DNA from: Sphingobacterium sp. B16(2022)
GTDB lineage: Bacteria > Bacteroidota > Bacteroidia > Sphingobacteriales > Sphingobacteriaceae
Direction of reading: 5' to 3'
Length of the DNA: 64,000 nucleotides
Assembly (NCBI RefSeq): GCF_012030425.1
Contig: NZ_JAAUVN010000001.1
Location: 2,046,001 to 2,110,000 of the forward strand
The notes under the pieces are model-generated. The model worked only from the letters and a program-made list of their open reading frames with translations. It was not told where the DNA came from and made no database searches. The position numbers were made by a program, and so were the translations under genes. Shown here in pieces: positions 11,998-20,438 of the stretch. Numbering within the stretch: the first letter of the stretch is position 1; the number at the start of each line of letters is the position of its first letter.

Positions 11998-12085
11998 TTA
12001 TCGTGCATCAAAATTGATTGATAATCACAGACAACACGGGCTCAGATTATTTATTGATCACATATAAAACCAGGTATTTATATCA

Positions 12086-12125
12086 AAAAAGCTGTAAGGA
12101 TATCAAAGTTTCCTTACAGCTTTTT
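12086..12125. terminator. Bidirectional terminator between convergent genes
   Basis: Perfect 15-bp repeat AAAAAGCTGTAAGGA (12086-12100) and its complement (12111-12125), with a 10-nt loop and A/T tracts on both flanks. Confidence 0.92.
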
Positions 12126-12150
12126 AATTTATTACATCAGTTTAAATGAA

Positions 12151-14043
12151 TTATAACGTTTTTGTAATAACAGCTTTCTGCTTATCTGCCTGAACTATTT
12201 TTTTATAAAAATCAACATACTCACTGTATTTTTCTGGTGGATATATTTTATCATTCATTTTCTGAGTTCGGCTGTAGATAAGAAGACCATCTTTTTTTTC
12301 AAATGTCGCCGTGTAAATACCGAAATCTGATTCGATCAGAATATCTTTTGGAATAAAGTCTATCTGATAGCCTTGTGGCAATTCGAAAACGATCTCATCT
12401 TTATCTTCATACGCATAAGGAACGGAAAAAAATGTTTTTCGATCTGCAATCTTAATAGGTACAGCTTCCCTTCTATTCATTTGATTCAGTAACAGAAAAT
12501 ATTTATCACCACCCTTACTTAATAATGGTTTTGATTTAAATGATAACTCCTCTACTAACTCCGGTTTAGTTTTATCTTTTTGATCACATTTATAATAACC
12601 AAATGTTTCAATAGGAATATTGCTATTTTCTAATGCTCTTTTTTTCTGTTCACTTGGTTCTAAAACTGTTTTTCGTAAATTATCTTCAAATTGAGAATTA
12701 CCATATGATGTGTTGATCAATACATCAATATCATTTTCATTGTTAAATTTAATTTTTGTTTTACTCACCTGATAGTTTTGTGAGGCATTATAAGCCGGCG
12801 TCTTTACAAGTTTTCCACCAGCTTCTGTCACTAACAGTACGTTTCTATTTGAGTTTCCGTAACCAATAAATCCCATGGGATAATAAGGGCTCGTGCACTC
12901 CAGAAAGGTAGTGTCCTTCCCTATCGGTACAGCTAATATCATATGATTAGCCTGCCCGATACTTGAGTATTGAGGGTTTAAACTAGGTTTGCCATTTCCA
13001 ATCATCACTAAATGTGAATTAATTCCCACTTCATTCAGCATCGCTTTCATAAAATTGGACAGCCCCTTACAATCACCATAATTAACTGTAGCTACTTTCT
13101 CGGCCAATACAGGTCTAAATCCGCCAATACCCAATTGCACACTGACATAACGTGTATTCTGTTGCAGATATTGATACAGGATGCGCATCTTTTCTTCTGG
13201 AGTCCGTGCTGCTTGTGTTAAATCCCGAATCTTGATTTTAAATGCTTCAGGTAATTGATTTCCACCCTCATTAAGCTTATAAATCCATTGTCCAAAATTA
13301 TTCCAGTTATCAAAATTACCGGTAGAGCCATCATATTCAAATAAGTTCGGAGAGGCTTTAACCCAGGAACTTAGATTATCAATCCCTATAGCCATCGGTT
13401 CTTTAGCTAAAGCAGGTACTTGACTACTCTCCCATTTATAACGTATTTTACCTCCAATACTGGTCGAATCAACTTTTAACCCTGTACTCGAGAGGTATTT
13501 CATTTGATAATTTTTATCTTTTTGAATACAATAACTTGATTTTTCTACGGAAACACCAAAATCTTTTAGATCGCGCCACTGGGGAAAATAAAGTAATCCT
13601 TTAAAATCTTGGCTAAAACTATATTCAATGGTATACGGATAACTATTACTTACAAATTTCAGACTCTTTAGCCTATTGTCCTCAAATATTGAAAAACCAG
13701 ATATCAAGCTTTGATCTTTTATATCAGAGGATTTATATTCCTTAATCTTCTTACCGGTGGCATCATACAAAACCGCTTTTATATTATAAATAGTAGAAAA
13801 CTTATCGTAAACTTCTTCCATTGCAGCAAAGTCATCACCTGCTTTGCTAAAAATGGTTGCAGTTATTTTATAATCATACTTTGCAGCATTGATGCCTTTA
13901 ATATCGAGGAACTGTTCTTCATTTCTAATAACAATAGTGGCATCTTTTTTAAGCGCTTCGTGGATATTTGCCACATCCCAATTTGTCTGTGCATTACCGT
14001 GAGAAAAAAACAGCAATGCCATTAAACCCAATGTATACTTCAT
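12151..14043 (-). CDS. Exported DUF3857 / transglutaminase-like protein with intact catalytic residues
   Basis: A 630-residue protein with a cleavable signal peptide (MKYTLGLMALLFFSHGNAQ). It has an N-terminal DUF3857 beta domain, then a transglutaminase-like domain with YGDCKGLSNFMKAML (catalytic Cys), ANHMILAV (His) and LECTSPYY (acidic third residue). It is probably periplasmic. The substrate is unknown. Its start overlaps the previous gene's stop as TAATG, so translation is probably coupled to the larger relative at 14043-16046. Family members are common in Bacteroidota but largely uncharacterised. Confidence 0.88.
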   Translation of the reverse strand: MKYTLGLMALLFFSHGNAQTNWDVANIHEALKKDATIVIRNEEQFLDIKGINAAKYDYKITATIFSKAGDDFAAMEEVYDKFSTIYNIKAVLYDATGKKIKEYKSSDIKDQSLISGFSIFEDNRLKSLKFVSNSYPYTIEYSFSQDFKGLLYFPQWRDLKDFGVSVEKSSYCIQKDKNYQMKYLSSTGLKVDSTSIGGKIRYKWESSQVPALAKEPMAIGIDNLSSWVKASPNLFEYDGSTGNFDNWNNFGQWIYKLNEGGNQLPEAFKIKIRDLTQAARTPEEKMRILYQYLQQNTRYVSVQLGIGGFRPVLAEKVATVNYGDCKGLSNFMKAMLNEVGINSHLVMIGNGKPSLNPQYSSIGQANHMILAVPIGKDTTFLECTSPYYPMGFIGYGNSNRNVLLVTEAGGKLVKTPAYNASQNYQVSKTKIKFNNENDIDVLINTSYGNSQFEDNLRKTVLEPSEQKKRALENSNIPIETFGYYKCDQKDKTKPELVEELSFKSKPLLSKGGDKYFLLLNQMNRREAVPIKIADRKTFFSVPYAYEDKDEIVFELPQGYQIDFIPKDILIESDFGIYTATFEKKDGLLIYSRTQKMNDKIYPPEKYSEYVDFYKKIVQADKQKAVITKTL

Positions 14044-16046
14044 TATACCTTCTTTTTAAATACAATTTTTTCTGCTTGCTTCTCTACAATAGCGGCGAAA
14101 AGTTCTTTAAGATAGAAATACTCTTCTGAACTGTACATCGACTTATTGATATGAATAGCACTTTTTATTAGAAGTGTCTGGCCATCGATTAAATACGATA
14201 TCGAAAAGGAGCCGACATCTTCAGGAAGTTTAAAAATGCCGCCCTTAGGAAGTTTATCAATCTGATAATCTTCAGGAAAATTAATGACTACCCGGCAATT
14301 TTCAAGTATCGGATGAGCGAAATCTACAGGAAAAAGTCTTTCCTCATGTTTCAATGGGTTTTCCTTTGTTCGTTCGAAAAGTAAAGGTGTGAAATAAACC
14401 AGATCTCCAGCTTCTTCCACATTATCTTCTATCTCAACATCCATCGTTTCAATCAATCGATCATCTAGACTATCCAGATTTAAGATCTTGAAGTTATTAA
14501 GCTCTAATCCCGTTTTATTTTTTTTCAGGTTCTTGATATAATCTTCTTCATTGATGGCAGTCCTGTAGCTGTTGCGAGCACTTAAACCGGCATATCCATT
14601 GAAATAATTGGTTACACTACCTTTTAATCGGTTTTCTTTATCTAACACGAGATTATACACATGCATGCTCTCATCTCCGAAAAGCGTTTCAGTGCTGATC
14701 CACCCACCACTTTTTTCACCAACATTGATCAAAAAACCCTCATGATTTAAATTTTGATAATTCATCATTCCAAATGGCATGTCCTTAACCGTTGCATCGA
14801 GAAAGTATGATTTGCCTCCAATTTCTACCGCAGCCACAACATTATCAAATTTACTTATGATTGGGTATCCAGGATGTTTCCCATTGGAACGTGTACTAAT
14901 TAACACTGGATAAACACTGTAATTCGCTTCTTTCAGAAAGTTGATCAGCACCAAATTTAAATCGGCTGAATTTCCTGTTTTTTTCTCAAAAATTGTTTTG
15001 GGATTTGTTTCCGTACTATAAAAATTGTACTTCTCATTCCACTTAAGATTATCCTTAACATATTTAAAAATTGATTTCGCATTTGCCAAAGAATCGTTTT
15101 CAGCTTTAATGATAGATTTCAAATTATTTTTAGCGAAGCTTGTTTTCTCTATATAACGTCCAAAATTTTCATCTTCTAGCAAAGAACTGATAATCTTTGG
15201 CCATGATCCTGTATAATCAACAAAAAACTGTCCAGGGAAATTGGTGGATCGAAGTTCAAAATCTATAGAAGGTCGATAATCATCTAGGCTTGAAATAAAA
15301 GGTTCGTCCTTCAAAGCGGGCATATTTTCTGCCACAAAGCGATCACGAATCGCAGCAGATTGAACACCGGAAACGTAACTTGCATTAACGGTTTCGTGCA
15401 TAGGATGTGCAATATCATAATATCCATTTCTACTGAATTTATAATCAAAATACTCTGGAATAGTTACTGTAAATTCGGACCAACGGGTCGGAATTTCACT
15501 TTGGAAACTCCATCCGCGAAGATTAAAAATGAAATCCGATTTAATCTTATACTTATATTCAATTATAGATCCTTCTTTTACATTAGGTAGTGTAAATTTT
15601 TTCTGGATAACATTCTTATTTACTTCTTCCGTAAATTTTGAATCTTTATCAATTTTGTCTGTTTTCATGACACCATCCACCATATTATAGGTAGCTGCGC
15701 TCATATTATCTAACGTTTCCTTGGACTGTGAATTACTTTTATACAATCCAATAGTATGATTTGCGTAATCATACCCATTTTTATTAATGATTTTATAACG
15801 CACGTGTCTTTCATATACATAGACAAATGATTTTGAAGCAGGACTTAATTCAAAATAACAGTTACCGATGTCAAACAATTTAATGGCTGAAGCGGCAGAG
15901 TCTGCACCTGATGGCATAATTGAAAATTCTTCAGGTTGAATTTTGCCAAACTTATATTCGATTTTTTCTTTTTTTTGTGCATAAACCTGATAGTGACTGA
16001 TGGTAAATAACATCAGAAAAACTAATAATACTTTTTTATATGGCAT
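14043..16046 (-). CDS. Exported DUF3857 / transglutaminase-like protein with a degenerate active site
   Basis: A 667-residue protein with a signal peptide ending near YAQ, then DUF3857 and a transglutaminase-like fold. Where the family has G-D-C-K/R and an N/D-H motif, this protein has TGNSADLNLVL (Ser in place of Cys) and FDNVVAAV (Asn in place of His); the third position, LDATVKD, is kept. It is therefore likely non-catalytic, perhaps a binding partner of the intact protein encoded downstream, with which it overlaps by one base. A TATATTTG promoter element lies upstream at 16067-16074. Confidence 0.87.
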   Translation of the reverse strand: MPYKKVLLVFLMLFTISHYQVYAQKKEKIEYKFGKIQPEEFSIMPSGADSAASAIKLFDIGNCYFELSPASKSFVYVYERHVRYKIINKNGYDYANHTIGLYKSNSQSKETLDNMSAATYNMVDGVMKTDKIDKDSKFTEEVNKNVIQKKFTLPNVKEGSIIEYKYKIKSDFIFNLRGWSFQSEIPTRWSEFTVTIPEYFDYKFSRNGYYDIAHPMHETVNASYVSGVQSAAIRDRFVAENMPALKDEPFISSLDDYRPSIDFELRSTNFPGQFFVDYTGSWPKIISSLLEDENFGRYIEKTSFAKNNLKSIIKAENDSLANAKSIFKYVKDNLKWNEKYNFYSTETNPKTIFEKKTGNSADLNLVLINFLKEANYSVYPVLISTRSNGKHPGYPIISKFDNVVAAVEIGGKSYFLDATVKDMPFGMMNYQNLNHEGFLINVGEKSGGWISTETLFGDESMHVYNLVLDKENRLKGSVTNYFNGYAGLSARNSYRTAINEEDYIKNLKKNKTGLELNNFKILNLDSLDDRLIETMDVEIEDNVEEAGDLVYFTPLLFERTKENPLKHEERLFPVDFAHPILENCRVVINFPEDYQIDKLPKGGIFKLPEDVGSFSISYLIDGQTLLIKSAIHINKSMYSSEEYFYLKELFAAIVEKQAEKIVFKKKV

Positions 16047-16066
16047 TTTATTTATAATTGGTCATG

Positions 16067-16114
16067 CAAATATAAATAATAAAACGATATTTAATAGCTA
16101 TTAAATATCGTTTT
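16067..16114 (-). promoter_or_regulatory. Promoter -7 element plus 34-bp perfect palindrome upstream of the DUF3857 pair
   Basis: On the minus strand TATATTTG (16074-16067) matches TAnnTTTG. Directly upstream lies AAAACGATATTTAATAG (16081-16097) joined without a spacer to its exact complement (16098-16114). The palindrome covers the expected -33 region. It can act either as an operator for the DUF3857 genes or as the terminator of the glmS-DUF4954 operon, whose last stop is at 16223. Confidence 0.55.
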
Positions 16115-16222
16115 AAACTTAAATTGTTTCCTGAAAATATGAATAATATAACTACATAAAATATTTATCAACCATCTATTGTTCTATTTTGAAAGATTTA
16201 TTTTTTGTTTTTATATTATCGT

Positions 16223-18409
16223 CTAATTCGACAGTTTTGAAATTAATTTATGGGCACATTTTATAAAGCCATTGAGCTCGTCACGTTGCTGCAAAATAAA
16301 ACTATTCTCAGATAACTTGCCAACAACCAAATCACGTTCCTCTTCACTGTTGTATACCATATTTCGAAAAGGATTCTCGTAATCTTTCGCCCTACTTGCG
16401 TAAATTTCATCAACCATCCATGTTCGATGCGAGATCGCTTCTTTCAGCCAAGCTTGCACAATTTCAACCGATATAGATTCCGATGTTACGTCTGTAATTT
16501 CGAGTAACGATGCAAATGCATGCGCCCTTTTTGTTTCTAAGTAAGATCGACTCAATTCATGATAATATTTATGGATATCTTCCCAATCATCAATCTTGCC
16601 TGATTTAATTTCACGAAGCAATTGATCAATAGCATTTTTTTCTATCAATTGCCCACCGATATTTTCCCACTCTAGGCGTTGACTATTTGTCATCTCATTT
16701 TTCAACTCTTCAAAGCTATGAGTTTCTAAAAAGTCAATCATATGAATGGTTCCGTAGTATTGGATAAAACGCTTAAAAAGTGGATAAGCAGTGCCAATTT
16801 TGACCAATTCCACTTTCCTTTTCGAATGTTCAAATCCTTTTACAAGAACTGATGTAGGTATCTGATCTAGCGGTCCAGTCAATTTTGCTCTACCTGCTCG
16901 AATAATTTCTTCTTTGGTGAGCAAATTGCTATCTGCATCAATTTTAGAACCAACTGCCAATTCAATAATGCGCAAGGAATTGAAAAGCTCATTGATCGTA
17001 TCTGGAGCAAGCATATCATACTCTAAATATTGATTTTTCAATAAACGTTTATCTCTACTTTCATATTTATTTGCATTACGAACAAGCGCATACATATTAT
17101 ACATAAACCAATAACCAGGTATGATCATTAATTTATCGTTTTTAACATCATTGTTGACTAAAGAAAATGGAATCGGAATATCCATTTCATATGGAAAATC
17201 ACCCTTAACTAGAAGTGTATAAGATGCAAATCTTGAATTATGCTTTAAACTAACACATAGGCCTGGCCAGAATCCTCTTCCTGCAATAATTTCGCCATCT
17301 GCAGCTCTAGAATTATGATTCGAACCAACTGTCGCACCTGCAGCCATATTGCTCTGCCCCATGATCGTTGCCGCGCATAAGAAAGAATTGTTATGATGTT
17401 GCTCATGTGCAGGAAAGATTAAAGAATTTAGAACTTCGCAACACGAAATAGTTGAGTTATCTCCTAAAAAAGAATTTATAAGACGAGCGCCATATTTCAA
17501 TTGTGAAAAAGACGACAAAATAAACCTTACAGCTTTAACTCCGTAGAATATACGGCATCCATATCCGACAATTCCATTGACCAATTCACAACCTTCACCG
17601 ATTTGTGTAAATGCTTCGGGCGAAGAATTAATGGTAAGATTTTTCAGTTTATTGATTCCTTTAATATATGCATCTGAACCAATTTGCACATTTTTTATAT
17701 TCTGCGAATTTTTAATGATACAGCGATCGCCAATCATACTATAGGTGCCTCGTACTGTGGAAAATCTCTTTTCAGTCAGCTCCTTAAATCTATGCTGCAA
17801 AACAGTATCTTGCCTATTTCGTGTCCACAAATAAGCATCCGCTGCTTGCATCCCATCAAAAGGAAGAATAGAGCGCACCCCATTTTCGTTACATAGCTCC
17901 AATGCTATCCGTAGATCTTCGGCCTCCCCTTCTCGTAAAACTCCATTTCCAAATTTAGCAGTACTACTCGTCTCCATTTCGCTGATGTTACTTAATATAA
18001 CATCGTTACCAATAATGAAATGAGACATATAACGGACATGGTGTATAGCCACGTAATCACCCAAATCAGAACTTACAATAGTGCTATTATAAATACCTGA
18101 TTCCAGTTTAAGATTACGATATTCTAAATAGGTTGGTGCCATATGACCAATTCGAACCAGCCCAAAGAAATTACTCTGTCTAATTTGATAAGGGATAAAT
18201 GATTCACTTACCAAGATATTCTCCCAATTATCTGCCCTATTACCATTTTCGATAAGAATGACGATTTCTTCTACTGTCAAATTCCTATAATCTGAACGTG
18301 GATTTTGTTCAAAACGATGATGATTTTCATCTTTCCCTTTTGGTATAAATACCTGTGGAATAAAATCAAAACCTAATCGAGTGATGCTACCTTTTTTTAT
18401 TTGACTCAT
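16223..18409 (-). CDS. DUF4954 family protein (left-handed beta-helix-like)
   Basis: The protein has 728 residues from the ATG at 18409. A TTG at 18421 would add four residues but overlaps the glmS stop codon. Many short hexapeptide-like repeats (IGDRCIIKNSQNIKNVQIG, IGEGCELVNGIVGYGCRIF) point to a left-handed parallel beta-helix, as in nucleotidyl- and acyltransferases. The overall sequence matches my recollection of the DUF4954 family of Bacteroidota. It starts 4 bp after glmS, so it is co-transcribed with it, which hints at a role in hexosamine or UDP-sugar metabolism. No function has been assigned. Confidence 0.82.
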   Translation of the reverse strand: MSQIKKGSITRLGFDFIPQVFIPKGKDENHHRFEQNPRSDYRNLTVEEIVILIENGNRADNWENILVSESFIPYQIRQSNFFGLVRIGHMAPTYLEYRNLKLESGIYNSTIVSSDLGDYVAIHHVRYMSHFIIGNDVILSNISEMETSSTAKFGNGVLREGEAEDLRIALELCNENGVRSILPFDGMQAADAYLWTRNRQDTVLQHRFKELTEKRFSTVRGTYSMIGDRCIIKNSQNIKNVQIGSDAYIKGINKLKNLTINSSPEAFTQIGEGCELVNGIVGYGCRIFYGVKAVRFILSSFSQLKYGARLINSFLGDNSTISCCEVLNSLIFPAHEQHHNNSFLCAATIMGQSNMAAGATVGSNHNSRAADGEIIAGRGFWPGLCVSLKHNSRFASYTLLVKGDFPYEMDIPIPFSLVNNDVKNDKLMIIPGYWFMYNMYALVRNANKYESRDKRLLKNQYLEYDMLAPDTINELFNSLRIIELAVGSKIDADSNLLTKEEIIRAGRAKLTGPLDQIPTSVLVKGFEHSKRKVELVKIGTAYPLFKRFIQYYGTIHMIDFLETHSFEELKNEMTNSQRLEWENIGGQLIEKNAIDQLLREIKSGKIDDWEDIHKYYHELSRSYLETKRAHAFASLLEITDVTSESISVEIVQAWLKEAISHRTWMVDEIYASRAKDYENPFRNMVYNSEEERDLVVGKLSENSFILQQRDELNGFIKCAHKLISKLSN

Positions 18410-18413
18410 ATTT

Positions 18414-20255
18414 TTATTCAACAGTCACAGATTTGGCTAGATTACGAGGTTTGTCAACATCTTGATTACGTTCAACGCCCATATAGTATGATAATAATTG
18501 CAATGGAATAACGGATAAAATAGGTGCTACAATTTCATCAGCATCCGGAATTTCGATATAATCTTCCGCCAACCCTTTTGATACTTCATCTCCCTCAGTA
18601 ATAACCGCTATAATACGACCTTTTCTGGCCTTCACTTCCTGAATATTACTCACAATTTTCTCATGATAGCGGTCCTTGGTAGCCACAAATACTACTGGAA
18701 GATTTTCATCTACTAATGCAATAGGTCCGTGCTTCATCTCTGCTGCCGGATACCCTTCTGCATGGATATACGTAATTTCCTTTAGTTTTAAGGCTCCTTC
18801 TAATGCAATAGGGAAATTATATCCTCTACCTAAATATAGAAAATCTCTTGCGTCCTTATATTTACGAGCTATTTCTCTGATTTTTGGAAGTTGCGTATCT
18901 AAAATCGTTTGTACTTTATCTGGAACTGCACTCAGTTCTTTTAAAAGATGTGCATATTGGTGCTCATCAATTGTTTTTTTAATATGCGCTATTTTAATTG
19001 CGATTAATTCAAGAACTGTTAACTGCGCAGTGAATGCTTTTGTACTTGCTACTCCAATCTCTGGACCAGCATGCGTGTACGCACCAGCGTGTGATAATCT
19101 TGCAATAGATGATCCTACAACATTCACAACACCCAATATAATTGCTCCTTTGCTTTTCGCATTTTCTAAAGCAACCAGTGTATCTGCTGTTTCACCGCTC
19201 TGTGATATCGCTAAAATAACATCTCCTTCATTTACAATAGGATTTCGGTATCGAAATTCTGAAGCATACTCGACTTCGACATTGATCCGGCAAAGCTCCT
19301 CAATTAAATATTCAGCTACTAATCCGGCATGCCAGCTTGTACCACATGAGACGATGACTATTCGATTTGCTTTACAAATCTGCTCTGCGTACTGCTCAAT
19401 GCCGCTCAATGTAATGGTCAGTTTATCTAAATCCAAACGTCCACGCATTGAATCAAAAATAGCTTGCGGCTGTTCTATAATTTCTTTGAGCATAAAGTGA
19501 TCATAGCCTCCTTTTTCAATCGCCGCCAATTCCAGATCTAACTTTTGAACATAAGGTGTAACACGCTCATTTCCTATATTTTTTAATATTAATTCATCAG
19601 GTTTAACAATGGCCAATTCGTAATCATTGATATACACAACCTCATTGGTATATGCTAACATTGGAGATGCATCGGAACCAAGAAAATGCTCTCCTTTACC
19701 AATACCGATAACCAATGGACTTCCTTTACGTGCCGCAATGATAGTTTCAGGATGTTCCGGTTCTATCAATAAAATAACATAAGCACCAACAACCCGTTTT
19801 AAAGCAATACGTACTGCTTCCTCTAAACTACAGGCATTATTTTTCTTAATTTCAGAAATAAAATAGAGTAAAACTTCGGTATCTGTATCGCTTTTAAACT
19901 CATACCCTTTACTGATTAATTCATTTTTTATAGTTAGATAGTTTTCAATAATACCATTATGAATCATGGCAATTTGACCATCAGGTGTATAATGTGGATG
20001 AGCATTTCTGTCGGAAGGCTCACCGTGTGTAGCCCATCTGGTATGTCCAATAGCGGTATGTGAACTAACATCATGGCCAGAAACGGCAGTTTCCAAATTT
20101 GCTACTTTACCTGCTTTTTTAAAAACATTGAGCTTGTTTTCTTGAACTAATGCTATACCAGCACTATCATATCCACGATATTCTAATCTCTTAAGTCCAT
20201 CAAGCACGATAGAAAATGCCTGACGCGGACCCGTGTAACCAACTATTCCACACAT
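18414..20255 (-). CDS. glmS: Glutamine--fructose-6-phosphate aminotransferase (isomerizing)
   Basis: A 613-residue protein of standard GlmS length. It begins MCGIVGY, with the catalytic Cys2 of the N-terminal glutamine amidotransferase domain. Two SIS domains follow (SCGTSWHAG, ISQSGETADT, LGRGYNFPIALEGALKLKE). The conserved C-terminus is DVDKPRNLAKSVTVE. It converts fructose-6-phosphate and glutamine to glucosamine-6-phosphate, the entry to UDP-GlcNAc, peptidoglycan and lipid A. It heads an operon with the DUF4954 gene. The upstream region shows no recognisable glmS ribozyme. Confidence 0.98.
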   Translation of the reverse strand: MCGIVGYTGPRQAFSIVLDGLKRLEYRGYDSAGIALVQENKLNVFKKAGKVANLETAVSGHDVSSHTAIGHTRWATHGEPSDRNAHPHYTPDGQIAMIHNGIIENYLTIKNELISKGYEFKSDTDTEVLLYFISEIKKNNACSLEEAVRIALKRVVGAYVILLIEPEHPETIIAARKGSPLVIGIGKGEHFLGSDASPMLAYTNEVVYINDYELAIVKPDELILKNIGNERVTPYVQKLDLELAAIEKGGYDHFMLKEIIEQPQAIFDSMRGRLDLDKLTITLSGIEQYAEQICKANRIVIVSCGTSWHAGLVAEYLIEELCRINVEVEYASEFRYRNPIVNEGDVILAISQSGETADTLVALENAKSKGAIILGVVNVVGSSIARLSHAGAYTHAGPEIGVASTKAFTAQLTVLELIAIKIAHIKKTIDEHQYAHLLKELSAVPDKVQTILDTQLPKIREIARKYKDARDFLYLGRGYNFPIALEGALKLKEITYIHAEGYPAAEMKHGPIALVDENLPVVFVATKDRYHEKIVSNIQEVKARKGRIIAVITEGDEVSKGLAEDYIEIPDADEIVAPILSVIPLQLLSYYMGVERNQDVDKPRNLAKSVTVE

Positions 20256-20292
20256 AATTTATTATTAACGTTATTAATTTAAACAATTGAAT

Positions 20293-20300
20293 CAAAATTA
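20293..20300 (-). promoter_or_regulatory. Candidate glmS promoter -7 element
   Basis: Minus-strand TAATTTTG fits TAnnTTTG and lies 37 bp before the glmS start. The -33 element is not clear at the ideal spacing. Confidence 0.3.
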
Positions 20301-20375
20301 GCATTTTTTTAAATGCAATCGATTGTTTGAAATAATTTTATCAAAATTTAACATAAATTAAATACGAACAGTAAC

Positions 20376-20417
20376 AAAAGAAGAAAGCCTTGCAGTTTTG
20401 CAAGGCTTTCTTCTTTT
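20376..20417 (-). terminator. Terminator of the efflux operon
   Basis: Perfect 19-bp repeat AAAAGAAGAAAGCCTTGCA (20376-20394) and complement (20399-20417), with a 4-nt loop. It lies just after the RND pump stop codon at 20439 on the minus strand. Confidence 0.93.
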
Positions 20418-20438
20418 AAATAAACTTATGAAAAATAT

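Noticed and set aside
18676..19500. A long ORF (274 codons) antisense to glmS
   Set aside because: It is the reverse-strand shadow of a highly conserved gene. It is Ser/Ala/Ile-rich with no protein pattern.
20255..20375. glmS ribozyme/riboswitch
   Set aside because: The leader is short and AT-rich and shows none of the conserved core or pseudoknot pairing of the glmS ribozyme.
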